From positions 1-64,000 of IMG/VR virus record IMGVR_UViG_3300035199_001057: a stretch of DNA of 64,000 bases; one strand, written 5' to 3'. The position numbers and the translations under genes are program-made. Source of the stretch: a virus. Below the pieces are notes generated by a model. That model saw only the letters and a list, made by a program, of their open reading frames with translations. It was not told where the DNA came from and did not search any database. Positions 37,501-45,772 of the stretch are shown here, piece after piece. The first letter of the stretch is position 1. Each line of letters begins with the position of its first letter.

Positions 37501-40500
37501 CGGGGAGCGAAATTGAGACACCATGTCCCGAAATGCAGAAACGGGAATTTTGCCCGTCATACCCCAGTCCAAAAATGGGAATTCCTGTATCAGGTCCAAT
37601 TTCTCGGCCACCGTGAAGCTATCATCAAAATTGTACCTAAATAAACGCCACAGCACGGATTTATGGCGATATTTCTTTCGCCGGTCGTAATTGTCTATGC
37701 GGTGGTCATTGGCCTGATGGACTGTCAGACCCGCGCTCTCGGAATTCACCATCGTGCCGGCGGCGTGGCCAATGGCAACGGCTATTCCAGGGTTTCTTAG
37801 GGCCGGCATAATCTGTGGGAAGAGCATTATCAACTTGGTATCAAAAAGAAAAAAGGCTAAGGTGGCTTGATCTATGACCAGCTGCGCCTCCCATAGGGCG
37901 AACATCAGCTGCATATTCTTTATCATGTCCTCGCTTCCTGAAAGCTTCTCGTAAAAGCGACTATTGTAATCTATTTCCACAAATTGTTCAGCGACGAAGC
38001 CAGAGTTTACCCCATCTAAAACTTCTAATAAATTATTGGTGCTGGTGAGGGCGGGAGCCGCGGCATTAAAATCTAGATTCGTTATTGGGGTGGTATGAGA
38101 ATATTGAAAAGTAAATTGCCCAGTTGGTATTGCGTCCAGGCCGACACCGGGGGACTGAGGGGCTTTAAATTTAATGGGTACCCACAAGACGTCTTCGCCC
38201 TGGTGGGCGCCGTCCAGAGTATCTATGTAGCGGTTAAGCTCAAAGTTGGTAAGTACGCGTACCTGATCCGCGTAATCAACTGCGTTGGCGCCCTCTAGCT
38301 GCCCCAGGTACTTGTCGGCCGTGGCCACACCTTCTCCAACTTTCACCTGTTGGATCAATTTAGGACTAAAATACCCCTCTAGTTCTTGAAGCTCGTGCGG
38401 CAGTGCGCTAAATAAAACCTTTTTGACAAAACTGACTTGGTCACTTACAATAATATTGAAGGCTTCGCTGCCTGTCATAGTCTCATCTTGGTATAAAATT
38501 CTCATCATTCCAGTGATAAATTCTTCTATCACCTCGGTATAAAACGTCTCAAAAGATCCCCCTCCCATCACAGCAAATTGCTTTTTAAGCGCTCTTTCGA
38601 TCTCTTCATCCAGGAAAGCGCCGAAGAACGGCTGAGGGGGATTGTCCTCTATCCCTTCGGTGGGGGACCACTCGTAGGAGTATAAATCATCTAGCGACGC
38701 AAATCCAAAAACAAAAAGACTTTTCATCATTTCTTTTACCACAATTGCGCGGATCACGCAATCGAGGGCAATTTTAATATAGGCCACGTTGGTGGCGCTT
38801 TTGGTGACCGACATCGGCGAATAACAGTTCAAAGTCTCCGTCAGCTTTTGAACTTGGGAATTGAGGACGCGCTTATTGAAAAACCCTAAGAAGCACTCCC
38901 CTGTTTGGGACGCGCCCGTGGGCAAATGTTTTGTCAGACGGAGTTTGTCAAACATGTCAGCGACGCCTCCCGTTGTGCCCCCCATCTGCTCTTTACCGGC
39001 GCTGCCCCCATCTAGATATAAACCGTTTCGACCGGTTGCCTGGAGAAGGCCTCCGAACATCTCGTTTAAAGCAAGAAGAAAAAGGTCGTTTTCTATGAGG
39101 AAACTTTCCATTGCGGTCTGAAGTGCTTCGTTTTGATAGAACTTCATTCCATTATACTTCGCATATTTTTCCATTACCTTGGGGATAACCGGTGGTTTTT
39201 CGGCTGCGTAAGCATATAAAGTTGGATCGGTTACAATGTCCATCGTGATGGCGTTTTCATCGGTGGATTTGACAGTTAAAAGAATGTTCGCGGTCTGGCC
39301 CGCAGGTGCCCACAGTTCCATCTCATCTTTGGCCTCGACGGTCGCGGCTTCTGTCTCCGCGGCATTGGTCGCGGCTTCCGCTTGTGTTGGCGCTTTTGTT
39401 TGAAGCTTCGCGCATCTCACATTAAGGACGGCCGTGGACTGGGCGAAGCGGCGCATGTAGTGGATAAAGTCCCAAGCCTTGTCCTTCGCCTTCTTCTTTG
39501 AGTATTTCGGTTTCGTGCTGTAGATCAGGTTGCCGTCCTCATCCGTAGCCTCATGGGTCACCTTCATGTCTCCATAAAGAGTGGCCAAATTATCCCTTAC
39601 CTCGTCTTCAAACCCTGTAACTGCCGCTTTAAGCGCTTCAAACTCAAGAAGTGACATATCCGGGCAGTCGCTCACATGAGTGGTCCAGCTATCCGGTTTT
39701 CCGGCTTCGTACCAGTCAAAGCATGTTTTATCCGTATATGCGCTGCTTGGCGTCCATGGGGTTTTAGCCTTGAGAGCATAATATTGTATTAGTTTTTGGA
39801 AGCGGGGATCGGCCATTACTCCGCTTTCCTCGTTTTCAAGAGCTTTTATCTCGTTATAAAATTTAGTGTTAGCATTTAGTGCATCTTCCCACTTTATATA
39901 TTCCTGCGCTAGTTTTTCAAGATCATCATATTCTTCCGCGGTCATATCAGGGCAGGCTGCGTTACCGCCGGAGCCTTTGCCCGCCTTGATCCAGTAAACG
40001 CAATCGTCCGCGTCAAGTTTTTGGATTTGTGTGTGAGCCTCAAAGCTTCCCTCTGGTGGTTCTGTTTCATCCGGCGTCACAAAGGTATACCCTTGTATCA
40101 AGTCTAGCCAGGTAGGAGCCAGCATTGCGCTGCCAGACAAGATGAGGCCGGCCATTCCGGGCGGTAGCACTGGGCCTGGAATTGTCATTAGCTGGCCTGA
40201 ATAGAGAAATGTAAGCTTTTTCTTGATCCTGGGGATAAAGTAATCTTCGTAGCCGGCAATAATTTCATCTGGGTCAAAATAAAAGGAGATCATGTCATCG
40301 CCAAGCTTGGTGAAATATGAGTTGTCGGTGGTTTCTCCCGCGGATTCAACTGCCTGCGCGATGGCTTCCATAACCTCAACTGCAGCGTACCCCGAGTCTG
40401 TTTGTTTGGCACGTTTTTTAACCTCATCCCAGGCGTCGATTGGAACACCATCCTCGTCTTTGTCTTTCCCGTAGGTGGCCGCGGAGATTGGTGGAAAAAG

Positions 40501-43500
40501 CGGTAAGAAGGATCCGTCTGCGGTTGGTCTCACCGCATTGTATGTGTTCCGATAAATTGTTTTTACGCGGCCGACTTCTGTTTCAAATATATCCTCCACT
40601 CCACCAAAAATAGCATTGGCTGCCTGCTCGCTCGCAAATCTTTGAGATTCATGGTAAGGGTCGATTTTGGTTCCGCTCGGCTTTTCGCCCGGACCGCAAA
40701 GCTGCGCCGGCGTCATCGGGCCGCCAAGAACATCGCCCACGCTATCGAGTGCCTTAGCTAAGAGACTCTTGCGGTTGGCCGCGGCGGCGGCCATGGCATT
40801 ACGCAATTCTTCGGGGGACATAAAGTCCGAAAGCTCAAGCGCTTTGATATCCTCGTTCGTTCCACCGCAAATATTCAAAAGAATTCTCTTTTGGCGCTCA
40901 AAATTATTTCGGGCGGCGACAAAAAACTCAGGATCGATATCAGCTGCGATGATTCTTAAAAACTCGCGGATGCCATTTTGATTTACGTAAAAATCATAAA
41001 ACTGGGTATTGTGAAGATAGGGAAGCGATTGGAGAAAGAGTAGAAAGATTTCATATAACTCGTCCGGTGCGGTTTCCTCCATGAGAGAGCACATTTGATT
41101 AATAGTAAACGCGCTAGAGATATCTCCTAGAAGCTTCTCGTAGTCTTCCAGGGAAAGCCCAGTCCTACTCGATACAGTAGCAAAACTGTTGCTCTCGCGT
41201 ATGGTCGCTTCAGCTTGACTGTCAATGATAAACGCGCTTAAATCAATTTGGCCCAGTGGGGAATACGGAGCATTAGTCTTTTCGGAATCACTACAAAGCC
41301 TCATTAAGGCTTTTATAATAAGCCAAATTGCTGAGATGATTAGATCACGGGCTAGATTGATGCCCATTTGGATAAGCGCTTCTTTGAACGCTTTCATAAT
41401 ATCCGCTACAGGGTATTCGGTGGTTAAAAAGATTTCAACGCGTTTTTCGAAGGCTTGCGCGATGGCCTGAGTGTCTTTCTGAAGCGCTTTTTCAACTTCG
41501 TCGGCGTGGGTAAACAGATAATAAAGTGCGTAGATTGCAGCGGGGATGATCGCGAAGACTGCCGCGCAGATCAGCAACCCGTCGTTGGGGTCGTTGAAAA
41601 GATCATCTAGCTCCTTCTCGGCCGCCGTGATTGAGCGTGCTTTAAAGCCGTCGGTGACGTGATTTGTCTCCAGTTCGTCGATACGAAGCAATATCGCTTC
41701 TAATATCGGTAACATATTGTTTTTAAACTGTTTTCGCTTCTGGGCGATAGGAGTGTCGCTAAGGGAATACACATATTCGATGCCCAGGCCCGGTTCAGCT
41801 TTCGACATCGGCGCTTTGAGCTTGGCCTGCAGCTTCGCGGCTGCGGCGCCGCCAAGGGCGCCGGGCAGGATTGCGGAACCAAGACCCGGAGCTAGGCTCT
41901 CGTGGATACTCTTAAGGGCCGCATCGGTGGCTCCGCCGGTGAGGCCAAAGTCTGGATCCAGATCAACAAAATTATACGGCCACGCATCTTGGAGTTGTAT
42001 TTGGATAAAAGGATCCAAAGCTACAAGATTTTTAATGAGGCCGTTTTTTGGGTCTAATAGATATTCATAAAGTTCAATCTGCGTGCTTAGCGCGTCTTGC
42101 GTTTTGGTCAACGATTTAAGCTTCTCCTTGATCTCTTTCATCTCGCACAGCAAGCCCGTGCACTTGCCGTCGGTGATGCTGCCCCTTAATTTTCTATCGC
42201 TCTGCGGGAATTTATCCTTTCCAAACAACTTCTCTCGTTCTTCTAGCTCGTCAAGGAGACCTTTGATTACCGCTTTTCGCTTTTCATGGGTGTTGATCTG
42301 GGTGTTTATATTGGCTTTAAGGAGCGCACCCGACTCGTCCTGGTCATTTGCGGCCGCCTGGCGCTTTTTTAGCGCTAACTGTTCATTCATCTCCGAAATG
42401 AAGGTTTTCATTTTGTTTTTTTTGCGCCACGTATCAAGCTTGGGGACATCTGACATCATTTTGGAAAACGCTTTGAGACCGTTAGTTATTTGATCCTGAA
42501 GTGCTCCTTGGACTGTATCATCAATAGTCTCAAATATTAGTTCTAACCTAAGCGCGACGCGTTCTCCGGCTGGACCCGATGATGCCACAGCAGAGATAAT
42601 ATCGGCTTGATATTCTCGATACTTAATAATAGCCTTTCTACAAAACTGCTTTTTTAACTCATCAAGGCCAAGCGCTTTTATCAAACACTGCGCAGCCACT
42701 CGCACCAACTCTGGTACAGGTACGTGATTTAATAGGGACTTGAAAAAATCGTCTGTGTTGTTGATTTTCTCAAACTTTCCTTGGACGAACGCTGATCCCA
42801 TTTGGTCGCCGATGTGTTCGTAGGCCTTTGCGACTTCCGATTGCGCGTTTTGACGAGCAGTTTCCTTAATCATTGCGCGCGATGGCCTGGACTGCTTATA
42901 AAAGTTCTCGTCTAGCATTCGAACGTCGCTAATAATGAAACTTTCGATGATATCGCGCGTTAACCCAAAATCAACGATGGTTGGGCCGGGCCACATGTAT
43001 TTTCGCAAGAAGCCTACAACGCCTTCTGTAACAGACTCCTTACCGGTGCCGCCTGTGGAGAATCGATTGCCGGGGGGCAACAGCCCATACTTCGAATGAA
43101 TTTCTTTTAAGTATGCGAACAAAGAATTAGTAGTTTGGTTAGCGAAGATGGGGTCATGTTTGAGTGACTTTTCGCGATTAATCTGTTCTAGCTCGGCGGT
43201 TGTAGGACTTACAATATACTTCTCGAATTTATTTTTCAAGTTAAAAGGTTCAAAACCCTTGATGGGGGAGCGAGGATGGCGGTCAATCTGTGTCTTCCAG
43301 GTCTTCGTTTTAAAATCCATAAGTTCAAATTGAGAATTAAATCTCATAGTCATTGTCGCCGACGCGTAGCCATCGGGATCATGGGTCTTTGACACGGCGT
43401 AGTTGCCCTGGGCCTCCTCAAATACAGGGAGTATGTCTATTTTGGCCTTCTTCAACAATTGTACCTGTAGCAGCAAGTCCATCGGTCGTTCGAAAGTCAG

Positions 43501-44253
43501 TTGATAGGCTTTAATGGCGTTATCGAGTTCTCCCAGTACCTGAATTGTCGTATCTATGTACGCTTCGAAATCAGGGCGCGTGTAGATAGCCTCATAATAA
43601 TCTACTACCCCTTTCGGTGACTTTGGTACCTTAACCGGCTTTTTCGTAGACTTGCTTGCCTTGCCCGGGCCTGGTTTTCCAAAGGTGATGTCGGATTGTA
43701 ACGTAGCGCTCGGTTTTGTATCTAGGCCGGCGTTGGCGTGTGTGTCGCCGGTATCTTTGGGAGGCGGGGGTTGGTTCAATGCCGCTTCACCTGCGGTGTG
43801 TTCTACTATCAAGGCGGGCACCCGGGACTGTATAAAAGCCGCCGCGTTGATATAAACATGGTATCGGATCTCGGTGGTCGACTTCTTTTGACTTTCGGCT
43901 ATGTCGATTCGCGGATAAACGTTAATGGTACCATCAAAGTTTGTGTATTGGTAGGTGCCACCAAGAAAGTTTGAGATGCTGTTGGTATTGGGCACGAGCC
44001 CTTGTTGTTGAAGAGCCTTGATGACATCTTCTCTGATGGCTGCGTTAATGGATGCTGTGGTCCCGGAAATCTTCGCGGTACCAAAGATCTCAAAGGGTAC
44101 CGGTTTGGTGATCGTGTCCGTTTTCTCTAGCACGGAGAGTTCGCGCCACACCTGATTATAAAAAGGATAATTCTTGGCGAGGGACGCGGCTATAAAATCT
44201 TGGAATTTGGGCGCGTGCTTGTGTTTATATAGTTTAATTGGGGGTAGTGCCAT
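34579..44253 (-). CDS. Giant virion protein with two hydrophobic segments
   Basis: A 3224-residue protein without a family I can name. The N-terminus begins MALPPIKLYKHKHAPKFQDF. A Lys/Pro-rich linker lies near residues 205-225. A long charged helical, partly coiled-coil region spans ~470-760. Hydrophobic segments sit near residues 893-915 (AAVFAIIPAAIYALYYL) and 968-985 (IISAIWLIIKAL), unusual for a structural protein and possibly a membrane-active part. The C-terminus ends in an acidic, Pro-rich tail. It lies between the hub-like proteins and gp25, a place that in T4 holds wedge and hub genes, so a baseplate or baseplate-attached role is inferred. A DNA-ejection role is also possible given the hydrophobic segments. 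Confidence 0.65.
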   Translation of the reverse strand: MALPPIKLYKHKHAPKFQDFIAASLAKNYPFYNQVWRELSVLEKTDTITKPVPFEIFGTAKISGTTASINAAIREDVIKALQQQGLVPNTNSISNFLGGTYQYTNFDGTINVYPRIDIAESQKKSTTEIRYHVYINAAAFIQSRVPALIVEHTAGEAALNQPPPPKDTGDTHANAGLDTKPSATLQSDITFGKPGPGKASKSTKKPVKVPKSPKGVVDYYEAIYTRPDFEAYIDTTIQVLGELDNAIKAYQLTFERPMDLLLQVQLLKKAKIDILPVFEEAQGNYAVSKTHDPDGYASATMTMRFNSQFELMDFKTKTWKTQIDRHPRSPIKGFEPFNLKNKFEKYIVSPTTAELEQINREKSLKHDPIFANQTTNSLFAYLKEIHSKYGLLPPGNRFSTGGTGKESVTEGVVGFLRKYMWPGPTIVDFGLTRDIIESFIISDVRMLDENFYKQSRPSRAMIKETARQNAQSEVAKAYEHIGDQMGSAFVQGKFEKINNTDDFFKSLLNHVPVPELVRVAAQCLIKALGLDELKKQFCRKAIIKYREYQADIISAVASSGPAGERVALRLELIFETIDDTVQGALQDQITNGLKAFSKMMSDVPKLDTWRKKNKMKTFISEMNEQLALKKRQAAANDQDESGALLKANINTQINTHEKRKAVIKGLLDELEEREKLFGKDKFPQSDRKLRGSITDGKCTGLLCEMKEIKEKLKSLTKTQDALSTQIELYEYLLDPKNGLIKNLVALDPFIQIQLQDAWPYNFVDLDPDFGLTGGATDAALKSIHESLAPGLGSAILPGALGGAAAAKLQAKLKAPMSKAEPGLGIEYVYSLSDTPIAQKRKQFKNNMLPILEAILLRIDELETNHVTDGFKARSITAAEKELDDLFNDPNDGLLICAAVFAIIPAAIYALYYLFTHADEVEKALQKDTQAIAQAFEKRVEIFLTTEYPVADIMKAFKEALIQMGINLARDLIISAIWLIIKALMRLCSDSEKTNAPYSPLGQIDLSAFIIDSQAEATIRESNSFATVSSRTGLSLEDYEKLLGDISSAFTINQMCSLMEETAPDELYEIFLLFLQSLPYLHNTQFYDFYVNQNGIREFLRIIAADIDPEFFVAARNNFERQKRILLNICGGTNEDIKALELSDFMSPEELRNAMAAAAANRKSLLAKALDSVGDVLGGPMTPAQLCGPGEKPSGTKIDPYHESQRFASEQAANAIFGGVEDIFETEVGRVKTIYRNTYNAVRPTADGSFLPLFPPISAATYGKDKDEDGVPIDAWDEVKKRAKQTDSGYAAVEVMEAIAQAVESAGETTDNSYFTKLGDDMISFYFDPDEIIAGYEDYFIPRIKKKLTFLYSGQLMTIPGPVLPPGMAGLILSGSAMLAPTWLDLIQGYTFVTPDETEPPEGSFEAHTQIQKLDADDCVYWIKAGKGSGGNAACPDMTAEEYDDLEKLAQEYIKWEDALNANTKFYNEIKALENEESGVMADPRFQKLIQYYALKAKTPWTPSSAYTDKTCFDWYEAGKPDSWTTHVSDCPDMSLLEFEALKAAVTGFEDEVRDNLATLYGDMKVTHEATDEDGNLIYSTKPKYSKKKAKDKAWDFIHYMRRFAQSTAVLNVRCAKLQTKAPTQAEAATNAAETEAATVEAKDEMELWAPAGQTANILLTVKSTDENAITMDIVTDPTLYAYAAEKPPVIPKVMEKYAKYNGMKFYQNEALQTAMESFLIENDLFLLALNEMFGGLLQATGRNGLYLDGGSAGKEQMGGTTGGVADMFDKLRLTKHLPTGASQTGECFLGFFNKRVLNSQVQKLTETLNCYSPMSVTKSATNVAYIKIALDCVIRAIVVKEMMKSLFVFGFASLDDLYSYEWSPTEGIEDNPPQPFFGAFLDEEIERALKKQFAVMGGGSFETFYTEVIEEFITGMMRILYQDETMTGSEAFNIIVSDQVSFVKKVLFSALPHELQELEGYFSPKLIQQVKVGEGVATADKYLGQLEGANAVDYADQVRVLTNFELNRYIDTLDGAHQGEDVLWVPIKFKAPQSPGVGLDAIPTGQFTFQYSHTTPITNLDFNAAAPALTSTNNLLEVLDGVNSGFVAEQFVEIDYNSRFYEKLSGSEDMIKNMQLMFALWEAQLVIDQATLAFFLFDTKLIMLFPQIMPALRNPGIAVAIGHAAGTMVNSESAGLTVHQANDHRIDNYDRRKKYRHKSVLWRLFRYNFDDSFTVAEKLDLIQEFPFLDWGMTGKIPVSAFRDMVSQFRSPIDTIADLEPEWWQYEEHYHKDFNLSSDVFWKSWPRGETYLDSMGTAGGVNAMMTSILKWLPGGGTRNSDFWLTNNHGWYKNLSLEERTKLDARLAVTGNDEAITHKGKTFLGWFFTLPLDEILTLDFGARLVQYVSEVDRPGIQDAFDESLLGSDGISDIGNVPTASPGLVDTMLKEKIGKVDFFDDQGAESPHRYVRLPIYSSEFSAAPEWNSLTWFESMYKVHHRVTDLGTLAENRLYTFDDFFKPGVGVLGADVIKKEEYDALKNAYTEHSAVNSSWEWPALAYDVDEDAAGLHGLGLRGRAFRNTVKRWTTPVITQFNETSYIEAANTITKSEVFPAGATGQTHSLFTYRIRVGTYTPTDSEGKKGQPVAVWGTRANWLKDNASPYYWGAGGSPAFYNWGTDKKGFRGGFNRLWYDHFTNLIEKAQWHDSGDPFLFKLPGTNKKGGGFWFPGADYAMGSPFQTDEFVPGDHYNDATTKNYSGDHVNWQQSGMACFKNADEARASFDEAYRNTLAPTIFNLEVADKVIHGHTEGELPLATRILNDFRENGSPDLKLWIQQREEFIAREASNKSVIGTYKNKKVWTGTGRFPWNPNYDFAEPGFEVAESAESGGWRDTFILQMFLWQLQQVEKAKDLYKLGTKGDIQGTPEWVDITYAAFRSSMAGTATSAGALSGWYKFDDTGNDYVGTYGNSQKQGELLDMLGTDRPFPYEQNALVYADYAALVDVLFPPPPPPGVPEQEPKKDINTIMAKFANMAIPPHSYVGKTIESTPKTASDPHAPTQAAFRELMQSFFIREQGTMITLIHKLLAERYYPQLENNFNGTISMSAETLLTAIAVAQGDYQRTSSANAVNGPSGAPMGGFDFGSLGITILKAFLGALASTVDPTWKTPWPWNFGIGPLTPIGVAAKLLHGRTSNFSSAADTPIEEPIVCNDEVDEQGSFIKYGPLIDQAPSGDPATTETPPSDAPSE

Positions 44254-44269
44254 AAAATAATCTCAATTA

Positions 44270-45772
44270 TTAATTTGTTCTATTCTTTTCGCTAAGGATC
44301 GAATATGTGCCCCAATCCTGAAGGCCCATCATATCATTGTTGATTCTATTAAATACCTGGCTAATGGAGCTTTGTAGTTGTACCAGACCCTCCAACAATG
44401 ATTTGGTTCCGCCGGCTAAAACCTGATCGGAGGGCAGATTTTTACCCCCCATGACCCCAAGAGGTCCAGTGCCGCTCATCATCCCGCATAAAATCATAAA
44501 AGGATCATAATGCGTGTGAGCGGCAGTGGCAGCATTAAAGGCGGTCTGGCTAGTAATAAAACTGTGGGTAACAGATTGTAAGTCATCCACGGCCTTGGAT
44601 AGCTGGGCCAGGTACTTTTTCAAATTGTTGCCCTTGACTAGGGGCTGTAGGTCCTTGTCGTTGTTGCCCGCGATCAATTCAATTCCGAATTTGCCCATGA
44701 GCGGTGCGTCGCGCGAGTTTGTCATATTTGTCCCGGTGATTAAGCGAATTCCCGATTCGCGGGCCATGATTACCACGTCGTCGGCTTTCATTGCGGCCAA
44801 GGATTGGCCCTTCCTTTTACCCGCGCGCTTTGCGTATTCTCCGCCGGCAATGCCTAAAAGAGATTTTGAATTTGCTTTCTGGGAGAGATATAAATAGGCA
44901 GCATCTTGTTTTAAATTATTGGGCGTGCGCAAGGCGGTGGGCACTCCGGCCAGGCTTGGCTCTTGCGTCTCCAGGCGCCCCTTCGCAGCGTCCGGACCGC
45001 TACGGCCGGCGTATAGATAACAGGCGCCGGCTTGCGTGTGGCCTTTAAAACGGTATTGTTCGTCACGGCTTAGTTGTAATCCAGAATTATTTTGACCTTT
45101 AAGTTCTTTATCTCCCGGATATAAGAGACCGTCTGGTACCGTTTCTTTGAGCGCGGCACCATTAATGCCATCGTAAGCGGCCTGCATTGAAGAAGGAAGG
45201 CCGTCTATCATTTGGCGCTCCTGTGGGGCCAAGCGTTGGAGTTGTACCGGTTTGCGATTTCTACTGGTTTGTTTTCGCCCAGGTGTCGTCGATACCTGGA
45301 GGGCTGCGGGGGCATTTGGGTTCTGCGCTGGTTTTGACTTGGTTTTTTGTTCTTTTTCATAATCTGCTACGTCGAGCGCTAGTTGTGCATCAAGCTCCGC
45401 CTTGAGGTTCTTCATGGCTTCGATAGAGGCGTTTATCAACATTTGGCTTTCGGCATCAAGTGGTTCAAACTTATTAGCATAGTATTGATTCATTAATTCG
45501 GGTGCGTTAAGCAGCGCATAATTTTGATTCAACGTCCAGGTAATGAACTGTTCCTTGAAAAGCTTTTTCCCTGACGGGCCAGAGAAAAAACTAGGTATGA
45601 TCTTTTCGCCGCTTCCATAGACTTCGGACATAAGGTTGGTGAACTTGGTGCGGTCATCAGGAAGGGTAAAATAGCGTTTAGTCTCTTTGACATAATCGCG
45701 GTTCATGTTAAAAGTCAGTTGGATTTTTTTCTGTCCAACTCGGGTCGCATGGCATGTTAATATTAAACTCAT
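44270..45772 (-). CDS. Baseplate hub or central-spike-like protein
   Basis: A 500-residue protein. Residues ~325-400 contain ADDVVIMARESGIRLITG and later IELIAGNNDKDLQPLVKGNNL, followed by a helical segment and ATAAHTHYDPF. I recognise this ending from baseplate spike/hub-type proteins of T4-like marine phages, in which short beta repeats form a spike. The N-terminal half is helical with a Lys/Pro/Gln-rich linker (residues ~145-180). Its start overlaps the stop of the M15 peptidase gene as ATGA, so both are co-translated, fitting a common hub complex. No lysozyme motif is visible. Confidence 0.6.
   Translation of the reverse strand: MSLILTCHATRVGQKKIQLTFNMNRDYVKETKRYFTLPDDRTKFTNLMSEVYGSGEKIIPSFFSGPSGKKLFKEQFITWTLNQNYALLNAPELMNQYYANKFEPLDAESQMLINASIEAMKNLKAELDAQLALDVADYEKEQKTKSKPAQNPNAPAALQVSTTPGRKQTSRNRKPVQLQRLAPQERQMIDGLPSSMQAAYDGINGAALKETVPDGLLYPGDKELKGQNNSGLQLSRDEQYRFKGHTQAGACYLYAGRSGPDAAKGRLETQEPSLAGVPTALRTPNNLKQDAAYLYLSQKANSKSLLGIAGGEYAKRAGKRKGQSLAAMKADDVVIMARESGIRLITGTNMTNSRDAPLMGKFGIELIAGNNDKDLQPLVKGNNLKKYLAQLSKAVDDLQSVTHSFITSQTAFNAATAAHTHYDPFMILCGMMSGTGPLGVMGGKNLPSDQVLAGGTKSLLEGLVQLQSSISQVFNRINNDMMGLQDWGTYSILSEKNRTN

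Noticed and set aside
41700-42493. Long plus-strand open frames opposite the 3224-residue gene
   Set aside because: They are antisense shadows, with no ribosome sites and no recognisable protein features.
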